Origin: JAUWNP01 sp034430655
GTDB lineage: Bacteria; Chloroflexota; Anaerolineae; B4-G1
NCBI GenBank assembly: GCA_034430655.1
Contig: DAOUEC010000301.1
Coordinates: 1 to 48,991, forward strand
DNA length: 48,991 bases
Direction of reading: 5' to 3'
In this document: positions 7,601-15,834 of the stretch, piece after piece
Layout of the letters: the number at the start of each line of letters is the position of its first letter
Numbering within the stretch: position 1 is the first letter of the stretch
The notes under the pieces: model-generated
What the model was told of the DNA's origin: nothing
The model's input: only the letters and a program-made list of their open reading frames with translations
Database searches by the model: none
Program-made: the position numbers and the translations under genes

Positions 7601-8659
7601 ATGGGTCGCTATGTTGTAAGACGGTTCTTGTGGATGCTGGTGGTGCTCCTTTTCGTCTCATTGATCACCTTTGCCATGGAACATGCTGTGCCTGGCGGCC
7701 CCTTTGATCGAGAGAAGAAACTGCCGGAAGAAATCATCAGAAATTTAGAAGCGAGGTATCACCTGGATGAACCGTATTGGAAGCAGTATGCTCTCTATCT
7801 CCAGGATGTCCTGGTGCCGCGTATCACTACAGAACAGCCCATCTCTATGTTAGACGAGTCCCTGATTAACGTTAAATTGGGGGGAGATCGTTACCTGCGC
7901 TGGATGAACTTCGGTCCCTCCTATAGTTCCCGCAGCCGCACGGTGAACGACATCATCCGAGAGCAATTGCCCGTCTCAATTCAGTTGGGCATCCTGTCTA
8001 TGATCATCGCCCTTTTGATTGGTCTGCCGATGGGCATCCTGGCGGCGCTAAAGCAGAACACCGCGTGGGATTACCTGGGGATGGGCGTTGCCATCTTCGG
8101 AGTCTCGGTGCCGGTGGTAGCGATGGGGCCTGTGCTGGTGTGGCTCTTTGGCGTGGCACTGAAATGGCTGCCGCCCACTGGTTGGGGGGCCAAGCCGCCG
8201 TATCTCCTGTTCTTCATTCCCCGCGATCTCTTCTCCTGGGAGTTCTGGAAACACGCTCTCATGCCAGCCTTCGCGGTGGGTACAGGCTACTCGGCCATCA
8301 TCGCTCGCCTGACCCGGGCCAGCCTGCTGCAGGTCATTCACGAGGACTATATCCGCACAGCCCGCGCCAAGGGACTGGCGGAGCGGGTAGTCACTACACG
8401 GCACGCTTTGAGGAATGCGCTCATTCCAGTCGTGACTATATTGGGGCCGATGTTCGCAGCCGTATTGACCGGATTGTTTGTGGTAGAGACGGTCTTCGGC
8501 ATTCCAGGGCTGGGGAGGTACTTCATCACGAGCATCACCAACCGTGACTACCCGGTCATTATGGGGACCATTCTACTTTATGCGATATTCCTGGTGCTCG
8601 CCAACGTGGTGGTGGACATCACGTACGCGTGGCTGGACCCGCGGATCCGGTACGAGTAA
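7601..8659 (+). CDS. oppB: Peptide ABC transporter permease (OppB-like)
   Basis: Inner-membrane permease of the peptide importer. ATG 7601 (MGRYVVRRFLWML) is preceded by AAAGGAGAG and gives 352 residues, normal for OppB. The frame is open further upstream, but that part runs through the inverted-repeat element and is unlikely to be translated. The first membrane helix is at about 7-28. The segment VNDIIREQLPVSIQL precedes the helices of the core. The ATPase-docking EAA loop is around YIRTARAKGLAERVV. The C-terminus is the family-typical DITYAWLDPRIRYE. Confidence 0.92.
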   Translation: MGRYVVRRFLWMLVVLLFVSLITFAMEHAVPGGPFDREKKLPEEIIRNLEARYHLDEPYWKQYALYLQDVLVPRITTEQPISMLDESLINVKLGGDRYLRWMNFGPSYSSRSRTVNDIIREQLPVSIQLGILSMIIALLIGLPMGILAALKQNTAWDYLGMGVAIFGVSVPVVAMGPVLVWLFGVALKWLPPTGWGAKPPYLLFFIPRDLFSWEFWKHALMPAFAVGTGYSAIIARLTRASLLQVIHEDYIRTARAKGLAERVVTTRHALRNALIPVVTILGPMFAAVLTGLFVVETVFGIPGLGRYFITSITNRDYPVIMGTILLYAIFLVLANVVVDITYAWLDPRIRYE

Positions 8660-8663
8660 TTGC

Positions 8664-8763
8664 AAACCCTTGCGAAGGTTTGGCAGCAGCGTTCAAGCCA
8701 ATAGTATCTTCGCCAGCAGAGAATGGTCTCATTGCCAAGGCCGTTCCCAACCTTCGCAAGGGT
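8664..8763 (+). repeat. Inverted-repeat element, MITE-like
   Basis: Arms ACCCTTGCGAAGGTTTGG (8666-8683) and CCAACCTTCGCAAGGGT (8747-8763) are inverted copies differing by one base, about 63 bases apart. The element fills most of the oppB-oppC gap and has no reading frame of its own. Confidence 0.65.
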
Positions 8764-8799
8764 GGTTCGAGCAATATTCGGTTTTGTAGGAGGTGACAG

Positions 8800-9801
8800 G
8801 TGACGGTTTCGGAGATGGCAGTACCTGAGCGGCGCAAGACAGCCAGTCTGTGGAGTGACGCCTTTTACCGGTTGGGCCGCAATAAAGCAGCCATTGTTGG
8901 GGGTACGATGGTTGTCTTGCTCGCTCTGACGGCGATTTTCGCTGCGCAGATTGCGCCCTATTCCTATTCTGAACAGGATCGGAATCAAACAGATGCTATG
9001 CCTGCCTGGCTGATATCATTGTTTCCTACGACCAGGCCCTACGCGAAGGTCAGTGACCAGTTCTCAATAGGGGCCGACTACGTGGGCCGTGATTTGTTGA
9101 GTCGCATCATCTACGGCGCTCAGATATCTTTGTCCGTGGCTTTCGTGGGCCCGATCATTGCCTTGCTGGTGGGCGCGGTGTATGGCTTGATCTCGGGCTT
9201 CTTCGGAGGGAGGGTGGATAATTTCATGATGCGCGTCGTGGACATTATGTATGCTTTCCCCACGATGCTGCTGATCATTCTGATGATGGCTTTCTTCCGC
9301 TCCACCTTCGCCGAGAGCGACCCGGGATCTTTTGCCTACTTGATGAACACCATTGACCGGCGTTTCGGTGGCATGCTGTTCATCTTCATTGGCATCGGCA
9401 TCACAGCCTGGATGGGTACGGCGCGCCTGGCGCGGGGCCAGGTGCTCTCGTTGCGGGAGCAAGAGTTCACGCTGGCGGCGCGGGCGATGGGGGCCGGCAA
9501 TGGGCGCATCATCTTTCACCACCTCCTGCCCAATGTTCTTGGCCCTCTGGTGATAACGGTGACGCTGGCCATCCCCGGCTACATCTCGACCGAGGCGTTC
9601 TTGAGTTTCATCGGCCTGGGGGTGAACGCGCCGACGCCGAGTTGGGGTTCGATGATCTCCGACGGGGCGCAGGCCATCCGCACCTATCCGCACCAGGCCA
9701 TCATCCCTGCGGCGGCGCTGTCCCTCACGATGTTTGCCTTCAATTTCCTGGGCGATGGGTTGCGCGACGCGCTGGACCCGCGCCTGCGCGGTGTGCAGTA
9801 G
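8800..9801 (+). CDS. oppC: Peptide ABC transporter permease (OppC-like)
   Basis: Second permease, pairing with OppB. GTG 8800 follows TAGGAGGTGACA; 333 residues. The cytoplasmic N-terminal segment (WSDAFYRLGRNKAAIVG) leads into the first helix. The hallmark GADYVGRDLLSRIIYGAQIS is present, the EAA docking loop is around EFTLAARAMGAGNGRIIFHH, and the end is DGLRDALDPRLRG. It is the last gene of the transporter operon, since a strong terminator follows. Confidence 0.93.
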   Translation: MTVSEMAVPERRKTASLWSDAFYRLGRNKAAIVGGTMVVLLALTAIFAAQIAPYSYSEQDRNQTDAMPAWLISLFPTTRPYAKVSDQFSIGADYVGRDLLSRIIYGAQISLSVAFVGPIIALLVGAVYGLISGFFGGRVDNFMMRVVDIMYAFPTMLLIILMMAFFRSTFAESDPGSFAYLMNTIDRRFGGMLFIFIGIGITAWMGTARLARGQVLSLREQEFTLAARAMGAGNGRIIFHHLLPNVLGPLVITVTLAIPGYISTEAFLSFIGLGVNAPTPSWGSMISDGAQAIRTYPHQAIIPAAALSLTMFAFNFLGDGLRDALDPRLRGVQ

Positions 9802-9806
9802 CCGGG

Positions 9807-9838
9807 TTAGCAGTCAGCAGTCAGCAGTTAGCGGTCAG
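9807..9838 (+). repeat. TTAGCAGTCAGC-type tandem short repeat
   Basis: Units TTAGCAGTCAGCAGTCAGCA and GTTAGCGGTCAG follow the oppC stop directly. Same family as 5414-5451. Confidence 0.7.
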
Positions 9839-9839
9839 T

Positions 9840-9875
9840 GGGCGGCGGTGCAAGTGTGCCGCCGCCCGCTTTTGT
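9840..9875 (+). terminator. Rho-independent terminator of peptide ABC operon
   Basis: A 9-bp perfect stem GGGCGGCGG / CCGCCGCCC with a 10-base loop, followed by GCTTTTGT. It separates oppC from the MoxR gene 30 bases further on. Confidence 0.8.
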
Positions 9876-9905
9876 AACTCTCTACACCATATCCTGGAGT
9901 CTTCC

Positions 9906-10862
9906 ATGTCTAAAGTTCAAACCTTCGCCGAGTGCGTGATTACGAACATTGAGCGGGTGATCGTCGGCAAGCGGGACGTGGTAGAGTTGGCCGTGGTTGG
10001 CCTGCTTTGTCAGGGACATCTGCTGATTGAGGATGTGCCCGGAGTGGGCAAGACGATGCTGGCACGTAGCCTGGCGCGCTCGCTGGGGTGTTCGTTCCGC
10101 CGTATCCAGTTCACCCCCGATATGCTGCCCAGCGATATAACCGGGGTCTCTATCTTCAACCAGGCCAATCGCCAGTTTGAGTTTCGGCCAGGGCCGGTGG
10201 TGGCTCAGGTTGTCCTTGCCGACGAGATTAACCGCGCTACGCCCAAGACGCAGGCCGCCCTGCTGGAGGCCATGGAGGAGCGTCAAATCACCGTGGACGG
10301 CGTGACACGCCCCCTGCCGAGACCGTTTATGGTGCTGGCAACTCAGAACCCGATTGAGTACGAGGGCACTTTCCCGCTCCCCGAAGCCCAACTGGACCGC
10401 TTCCTGCTGCGCATCCGGCTGGGGTATCCTGCAAAGAAGGATGAGATCCGCATCCTGGAACGGCAGCAATTTCACCACCCGCTGGAGGATCTGGAGCAGG
10501 TGGTCTCGGCGGAAGAATTGTGCCAGGCGCAAGAGGCAGTGAAGGCGGTGTACGTGTCGCCGGCCATTGAGGATTATCTCGTGGAACTGACGCGCCAGAC
10601 ACGGCAACATCCTGAGGCCTATCTGGGTGCCAGTCCGCGCGGTAGTCTGACCTTGTACCGGGCCGGGCAGGTGCGGGCGGCCATTCTGGGGCGGGACTTT
10701 GTGCTGCCGGACGACATCAAGGCTCTGGCGTTGCCAGCCCTGGCCCATCGCGTGATCCCAGGCCCTGCGGCGCGCCTGCGAGACGTGACTGCCGAGCGCA
10801 TTGTACAGGAGATCGTGGAAAAGGTGCCGGTGCCCGGCGGGGATCTGACTGGTGAGGGATAG
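9906..10862 (+). CDS. MoxR-family AAA+ ATPase
   Basis: A 318-residue MoxR ATPase, a chaperone-like AAA+ protein usually acting with a DUF58 protein and a transglutaminase on maturation of cell-envelope or secreted proteins. Walker A is GVGKT (46-50), Walker B LADEINR (104-110), and sensor 1 is ATQNPIEYEGTFPLPEAQLD. ATG 9906 (MSKVQTFAECV) agrees with the usual MoxR N-terminus; an upstream extension would read through the terminator and is rejected. RBS is weak (CTGGAG). It overlaps the DUF58 gene by 11 bases. No promoter was found in the 30 bases after the terminator. Confidence 0.92.
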   Translation: MSKVQTFAECVITNIERVIVGKRDVVELAVVGLLCQGHLLIEDVPGVGKTMLARSLARSLGCSFRRIQFTPDMLPSDITGVSIFNQANRQFEFRPGPVVAQVVLADEINRATPKTQAALLEAMEERQITVDGVTRPLPRPFMVLATQNPIEYEGTFPLPEAQLDRFLLRIRLGYPAKKDEIRILERQQFHHPLEDLEQVVSAEELCQAQEAVKAVYVSPAIEDYLVELTRQTRQHPEAYLGASPRGSLTLYRAGQVRAAILGRDFVLPDDIKALALPALAHRVIPGPAARLRDVTAERIVQEIVEKVPVPGGDLTGEG

Positions 10863-12198
10863 AGTAAGAATCCAGCACCGGCTCTTCAGGCCGGTGATGA
10901 CCGCCTCGTTACGTGTAGTGCTGGGGTTGCTTGGCCTCAGTTTGCTGGCCCTGGTAGTGACCGGCTCGCCCATTTACTCTCGCCTGAGTTATCTATGGGG
11001 ATTTCTACTGGTGGGAAGTTGGCTCTGGGCTGTGCTGGCGCTGCGAGGGGTACAGATACGACGTGAGGCGCGCACCCGGCGTGCCCAGGTGGGACAAGTA
11101 TTTCAAGAGCGGTTCGAGGTTCAAAACGGCAATCGCCTGTCACGCCTGTGGCTGGAAGTGCGCGACCAGGCGGCCTTGCCTGGTTCGCAGGGGTCGCGTG
11201 TGCTCGTCATGCTTCGGGGACGGCAACGACGGTCCTACGTGGCGCGCACCCGCCTGGTGCGGCGGGGAGTATTTCCCCTGGGGCCAACCATCTTGGCATC
11301 GGGGGACCTCTTTGGCCTGTTCCCGGTCAGCCGCACCCTGCCACCGGATGGTTCTTTGCTGGTGTATCCCATAATGGCAGAAGTGCGCGCTTTCCCCAGC
11401 CCGCCTGGATTGTTGCCAGGAGGCGAAGCCCTGCGTCGCCGCACGCATCAGGTGACTCCGAATGCGGCGGGGGTACGCGAGTACGCCCCTGGCGATTCCC
11501 TGAACCGCATCCACTGGGTGAGCACAGCGCGGCGAGACCGCCTGATGGTCAAAGAATTTGAATTGGACCCCCTGGCCGAGGTGTGGATTCTTCTGGATGC
11601 TGCTCGAGATGTGCAGGCCGCATTGCCCTATTCCCCCCCCACCCTGGCTGTAGATGCGTTATGGAGTCCGATGACAGAGCCGGTGTTGCCCCCTTCCACA
11701 GAGGAATATGCGGTGAGCATCGCTGCCTCGCTGGGGCAGTATTTTCTGCGCCGCAGGCGTGCAGTAGGGCTGGTGAGTTGCGGCCAATCGCAATCTCCAA
11801 ATGTGTTGCCCCCTGACCGGGGCGGGCGGCAACTGGGCAAGATCCTGGAAGCCCTGGCCCTGTTGCGCGCCGAAGGGGGTTTGCCTATCTCCGCCCTGGC
11901 GACGGCCCAGGCCCAACACCTGCCGCGCGGCAGTACGGTGGTCTTGATCACTCCCTCCGTGCGGGAGCACGTGGCTCTGACTGTGGATCTCCTGTTGCGG
12001 CGCGGGTTGCGGCCGGTCGTCGTCTTGCTGAAGGCAGCCTCTTTTGGTGGCCCGCCAGGGACAGAAGCCCTGGCAACTGCTATCGCGGTGCTAGGGGTGC
12101 CGGTGTGCCAGGTAGCGAATGGTGCAGACCTGGGAACTGCCTTGAGTATGGCAGCGCCAGATCTGGCGATCCGGCGGGAGCAGGAATGGACCCCATGA
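10852..12198 (+). CDS. DUF58 domain-containing membrane protein
   Basis: A 448-residue protein of the DUF58 family that accompanies MoxR. Two membrane helices fall within about residues 18-62. The signature GVREYAPGDSLNRIHWVSTA is at about 204-223, followed by MVKEFE. The C-terminal part has a von Willebrand-like pattern (WILLDAA, VVLITPS). GTG 10852 overlaps the moxR end. ATG 10897 is an alternative, because codons 9-15 lie in a palindromic repeat (10876-10896) also present in truA, so the native N-terminus may have been altered. It overlaps the transglutaminase start. Confidence 0.88.
   Translation: MRDRVRIQHRLFRPVMTASLRVVLGLLGLSLLALVVTGSPIYSRLSYLWGFLLVGSWLWAVLALRGVQIRREARTRRAQVGQVFQERFEVQNGNRLSRLWLEVRDQAALPGSQGSRVLVMLRGRQRRSYVARTRLVRRGVFPLGPTILASGDLFGLFPVSRTLPPDGSLLVYPIMAEVRAFPSPPGLLPGGEALRRRTHQVTPNAAGVREYAPGDSLNRIHWVSTARRDRLMVKEFELDPLAEVWILLDAARDVQAALPYSPPTLAVDALWSPMTEPVLPPSTEEYAVSIAASLGQYFLRRRRAVGLVSCGQSQSPNVLPPDRGGRQLGKILEALALLRAEGGLPISALATAQAQHLPRGSTVVLITPSVREHVALTVDLLLRRGLRPVVVLLKAASFGGPPGTEALATAIAVLGVPVCQVANGADLGTALSMAAPDLAIRREQEWTP
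10876..10896 (+). repeat. Short palindromic repeat inside DUF58 gene start
   Basis: CACCGGC TCTTCAG GCCGGTG, an almost perfect palindrome. The reverse strand of truA (45955-45976) has the same arms with one extra base in the loop, so this is a dispersed element. Confidence 0.7.
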
Positions 12199-14702
12199 GC
12201 TCATCGTCCGCACCCCCACACCCCCACACCCCCACATTCACTTCCCGCTGGTGGGACCTGCCCGCCGCCCTTCTGCTGCTGGCTGCTTTGTCTACCGCTG
12301 CCACCCGCCTGGTCGTCACCCAGTGGACCGATCACCTGAACCTGGTCTCGATTCTGGCCGGCCTGGGGGTACTGGCCGGCCTGGCCCTGGGCCAGAGTAT
12401 CTTCTCCCCGCGCCAGGCCACTGCCTTTGCCCTCGTCTACGGCCTGTTCGCTGTCCCCTGGCAACTCGGCCTCACGTTGGGCCATGGCATCCTGTGGACT
12501 GAACGATTGATCAGCCTGGCTGGCCGCCTGCTCGTCGCCCTTAGCCAACTGGCGCGGCAGGAGGCCGTGCAGGACCCCCTGCTATTCCTGTCCCTGATGA
12601 CCAGCCTCTTCTGGACGCTGGGTGTGCACGCTGGCTATAATCTCACCCGCCATGCCCGCCCCTGGCAAGCCATCCTTCCCACTGGCCTCACGCTGCTCAT
12701 CATCCAAATCAACGACCCTTTCGTGGCCTCCCGCGTCTGGTTCCTGGGTGGCTACCTCCTCTTTAGCATCTTGCTTCTGGCCCGCCTGACCTACCTGCAC
12801 CACTATGCCCGCTGGGAGCGGGCTCGCGTTTCTCTGCCTCTCTACATCGGCTTTGACTTGACCCGCGTCGCTCTGCTGATCACCGTCTTGCTCGTCCTGG
12901 TGGCCTGGACAATACCTGTCCTGGCCGATGTTCTACCTCCTGCCGAGGAAGCCTGGCAGCGCGTCACCCAGCCATGGATCACCACACGCGACCGCCTGAG
13001 CAAAGCCTTCGCGCCTCTGCGCCGCACCGTCGGCCTGGTCCGCTACTACGAGTACTATGGCGAGCACCTTTCCCTGGGCCGCGGGAGCGAACTCCCCGAG
13101 ACCCCCATCATGACCGTCGAGGCCGCGCCCCACGTGGGGGCGCGGTTACCGCGCCTCTACTGGCGTGCCCGCGTCTACGACCGCTACACCGATGCTCAAT
13201 GGACCAGCACTCTCACTACCACACAGTCTGTCACCCCCGACCACTTCGGCTTGATCTCCCCTGAAGCAGAGGGGCGCTCAACGGTCACCTTCACCTTCAC
13301 CCTTGCCGTCCCCATTGCAACCCTCTATACGGCTCCCCAGCCGTTGTGGGTCAGTCGCCCCGCCCAGGCTAACCTGGTCTACAATCCCGATGGCACCGCC
13401 GATATATCCGCCTTGCACGCTGCCCAGCCCCTGCACGCTGGCGAAACCTACCAGGCCCGCTCTTCCCTCAGTACTGCCACCGTCGCCCAACTGCGCGCGG
13501 CTGGCACCGAGTATCCCCTGTGGGTCACCAGCCGTTACCTGCAGATTTCCCCCACCGTTACCGGCGAGAGATTGCGTGTCTCTATGTCATCCGGTGAAGT
13601 CACCAGCCGCTACCTGCAGGTTCCTTCCACCGTCACTACCCGCACTCTTGAACTGGCCCGTCAGATCGCCCTTGGCCTGGACAACCCTTACGACATCGCC
13701 GCTGCCGTCACTGCCTACCTGCGCACCCACATCCGCTATAGCGAGACCGTCCCCCCCCCGCCCCTCGATCAAGAGCCCCTGGACTGGTTCCTCTTTGACC
13801 TGCGCCAGGGCTTTTGCAACTACTACGCCTCCGCCGAGGTCATCTTGCTGCGATCGCTGGGTATCCCCGCTCGCCTGGCCGTTGGCTTTGCCCAGGGTGA
13901 GCGCCAGGATGAGGAGGAGGGTGACATCTACCTGGTACGCCAGCACGATGCCCATGCCTGGCCCGAAGTATATTTTCCTGGCCTGGGCTGGGTCGAATTT
14001 GAGCCCACTGCCTCCCAATTCCCCATCCACCGCCTGTCGGGTGAGAGTCAGCCCGGTGCTGCGGGAGGCTTCACTGCGCCATTTGGTGGGGACGTTGAAA
14101 GTCGCATGGGCGACCGTCTGGAGAGAATCCGGGATGCCGAGGGTGATCTCGTCCTCGATGCTTCTGCCGATGCCGCTCGGGACTTCAGGGAGACCGCGGC
14201 TTCCTGGGTTTTATCCCTATCCTTGGGCCTGGTTTTGCTTCTTCTCGTCTGGCGTGCACGCCGCCGGCGTGGACTAGCGCCTCTCCCTGTTCTGCTGGTA
14301 GCAGGCTTGAGCCGTCTGGGGCTGGTGGAGCCACCCTCTGCCCTGCGTCGTTGGGCCTGCCGCGTCGCCCTGGCTCCTCTGGAGCGCGCCTACCTGGAGC
14401 TCGACTATGCCCTGGCCCGCCTGGGAGCCCCCCCTGACCCCGCTGACACACCGGCCGAACGCGCAATAGCCTTAACCTGCTTGCTCCCTGCGGCCGCGGG
14501 TCCCGTCCAACGGTTGCTGGCCGAATACCACGCCACGACCTACAGCCCTCGTCCTGGGAATCTCCACATCGCTCAACAGGCTGCTCGTGCCGTCCGCAAC
14601 CTATCCTGGCGAGCGAGGGCCCGCCGACTCATCGTCCGCCGCCGCTACGGGCAAGCAGTCTCATCTATGTTGAGGGCAACCAGCGAGGGGGGCGGGGGGT
14701 GA
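12186..14702 (+). CDS. Membrane transglutaminase-like protein (TgpA/DUF3488 type)
   Basis: About 838 residues. The N-terminal half carries several membrane helices (DUF3488-like). It is followed by a large extracytoplasmic part with a transglutaminase/protease core: Cys in RQGFCNYYASAE (about 544), His in HDAHAWPEVYF (590) and FEPT as the third site (606). A further helix at about 675-695 and a cytoplasmic DUF4129-like tail end the protein. ATG 12186 lies in the end of the DUF58 gene; ATG 12195 (ATGA overlap) is equally possible. The start region holds a CCCCCACA microrepeat, and a 75-base tandem duplication lies just before the catalytic domain. It presumably works with MoxR and DUF58 at the envelope. 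Confidence 0.9.
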   Translation: MDPMSSSSAPPHPHTPTFTSRWWDLPAALLLLAALSTAATRLVVTQWTDHLNLVSILAGLGVLAGLALGQSIFSPRQATAFALVYGLFAVPWQLGLTLGHGILWTERLISLAGRLLVALSQLARQEAVQDPLLFLSLMTSLFWTLGVHAGYNLTRHARPWQAILPTGLTLLIIQINDPFVASRVWFLGGYLLFSILLLARLTYLHHYARWERARVSLPLYIGFDLTRVALLITVLLVLVAWTIPVLADVLPPAEEAWQRVTQPWITTRDRLSKAFAPLRRTVGLVRYYEYYGEHLSLGRGSELPETPIMTVEAAPHVGARLPRLYWRARVYDRYTDAQWTSTLTTTQSVTPDHFGLISPEAEGRSTVTFTFTLAVPIATLYTAPQPLWVSRPAQANLVYNPDGTADISALHAAQPLHAGETYQARSSLSTATVAQLRAAGTEYPLWVTSRYLQISPTVTGERLRVSMSSGEVTSRYLQVPSTVTTRTLELARQIALGLDNPYDIAAAVTAYLRTHIRYSETVPPPPLDQEPLDWFLFDLRQGFCNYYASAEVILLRSLGIPARLAVGFAQGERQDEEEGDIYLVRQHDAHAWPEVYFPGLGWVEFEPTASQFPIHRLSGESQPGAAGGFTAPFGGDVESRMGDRLERIRDAEGDLVLDASADAARDFRETAASWVLSLSLGLVLLLLVWRARRRRGLAPLPVLLVAGLSRLGLVEPPSALRRWACRVALAPLERAYLELDYALARLGAPPDPADTPAERAIALTCLLPAAAGPVQRLLAEYHATTYSPRPGNLHIAQQAARAVRNLSWRARARRLIVRRRYGQAVSSMLRATSEGGGG
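13524..13673 (+). repeat. 75-base tandem duplication in transglutaminase gene
   Basis: Two adjacent 75-base units (starting 13524 and 13599) each begin with VTSRYLQ followed by a Pro/Ser-Thr-Val stretch. The bases GTCACCAGCCG, TACCTGCAG and CACCGT match, with scattered changes. The frame is kept (25 codons). Confidence 0.65.
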
Positions 14703-14729
14703 GTCGTCGCCCTCCGAATTCAAGTTGGA

Positions 14730-15479
14730 CTACCAGCCCAGGATCTCGCGCAGCACCCGCGCCTGCGCCCGGCTCAGATCCACCTCGGCGCCGGTGGTCA
14801 GCCGCAGTTTGTGACTTCCTTTGAACCAGGGGATGACTTCTTTCACCCGGCTGAGGTTGACGATGGCAGAACGGTGGGCGCGGAAGAAGCGGGCTGGGTC
14901 CAGCCGCGCTTCCAGTTCGGCCAGCGTGCGGCGGATGGGATAGGCCCGGTCCCCCGCGTGGACCATCACCTGCTCACCCTCGACGCCGATCCAGTCTACC
15001 TCACCCACGTCCAGCACACGGATGCGGTCGCGGTCGCGCACTGCCAGCCGGGTCAGGTAGCGCCCCTGGGCGGCCAGGCTCTCCAGCAGTGGGCCGAGCC
15101 GTGCGGCGAAACTCTGCTCCTCGACCTGTGCCTCCTGGGCGCGGCGGACTGCCTTTTCCAGCCGCTCCCGGCTGAAGGGCTTGAGCAGGTAATCCAGCGC
15201 GTTGATCTCGAAGGCGCGGATAGCGTACTCGTCGTAGGCGGTGACGAAGATGACCGGCGGCGGGTCTGCCAGCGCCTCAATGACCCCGAAGCCGTCCAGT
15301 CCCGGTATCTGGATGTCGAGAAGCACCAGGTCGGGCTTCTCCCTCTCGATCATCTCCACCGCCTGGACGCCGTCCTCGGCCTCGCCCACAATTTCGACGG
15401 TCTCAATGTCCTTCAGCATGCGGCGCAGGCGCTCCCGCGCTGGAGGTTCGTCGTCCACAATGAGCGTGCGCATTGGCAT
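14730..15479 (-). CDS. LytTR-family response regulator
   Basis: A 249-residue two-component response regulator. The receiver domain (1-120) has the acidic pocket DDE, the phospho-acceptor Asp in LVLLDIQIPGLDGF and the conserved Lys in LLKPFS. The C-terminal LytTR DNA-binding domain (about 145-245) has FFRAHRSAIVNLSRVKEV. It is encoded downstream of, and presumably phosphorylated by, the LytS-type kinase at 15831-16955. ATG 15473 (MRTLIVDDE) is an equally good start. The neighbouring ABC exporter is a possible target. It converges on the transglutaminase gene with only 27 bases between and no terminator seen. Confidence 0.93.
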   Translation of the reverse strand: MPMRTLIVDDEPPARERLRRMLKDIETVEIVGEAEDGVQAVEMIEREKPDLVLLDIQIPGLDGFGVIEALADPPPVIFVTAYDEYAIRAFEINALDYLLKPFSRERLEKAVRRAQEAQVEEQSFAARLGPLLESLAAQGRYLTRLAVRDRDRIRVLDVGEVDWIGVEGEQVMVHAGDRAYPIRRTLAELEARLDPARFFRAHRSAIVNLSRVKEVIPWFKGSHKLRLTTGAEVDLSRAQARVLREILGW

Positions 15480-15492
15480 CGTCTCACCTCAT

Positions 15493-15834
15493 TTAGTCAC
15501 TACCATCCTCTTGTTGTGCTCGCTGGCCCGCTAACCAGGCCACCGGTGCCAGCACCGCCGGCAGGATCAGGTTGAACGCCATCAGGGCCGGATATGCTGA
15601 CCAGCCAATAATTGCCACTTCCACCACGTGCACCGCCAGCCCCACGAGTCCTCCCATCACTGCGGCCCAATAATCGTGCTGCCGCCAGCGCCACAGTAGA
15701 ACTGCATAGAGCACGAGGCCGATGAGGGGCCCGCCCGTTTGCAGCAGGGCTAGAAAGACCGCGTTTGTTACCACCAACGCCGCCAGCAAACCCAGGGCGA
15801 CCCGGGCCAGCAGCGGTCGCTCTGTTCTGCTCAC
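15493..15834 (-). CDS. Small integral membrane protein between sensor and regulator genes
   Basis: 113 residues with about four hydrophobic segments (for example 9-28, 32-46, 56-78, 82-100) and charged ends. It overlaps the kinase gene by 4 bases (ATGA) and precedes the regulator by 13 bases, so it belongs to the two-component operon. I do not recognise the family. It could modulate the kinase or sense a membrane signal, but that rests on position alone. Confidence 0.75.
   Translation of the reverse strand: MSRTERPLLARVALGLLAALVVTNAVFLALLQTGGPLIGLVLYAVLLWRWRQHDYWAAVMGGLVGLAVHVVEVAIIGWSAYPALMAFNLILPAVLAPVAWLAGQRAQQEDGSD

Noticed and set aside
9807..9838. CRISPR-like array from the short TCAGC repeats
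   Set aside because: Units are about 7-10 bases, adjacent and degenerate, with no spacers and no cas genes.
9642..9905. Upstream extension of the MoxR frame
   Set aside because: It would start inside oppC and read through the terminator; the ATG at 9906 matches the family N-terminus.
14703..14729. Terminator between the converging transglutaminase and LytTR genes
   Set aside because: No stem-loop is visible in the 27 bases.
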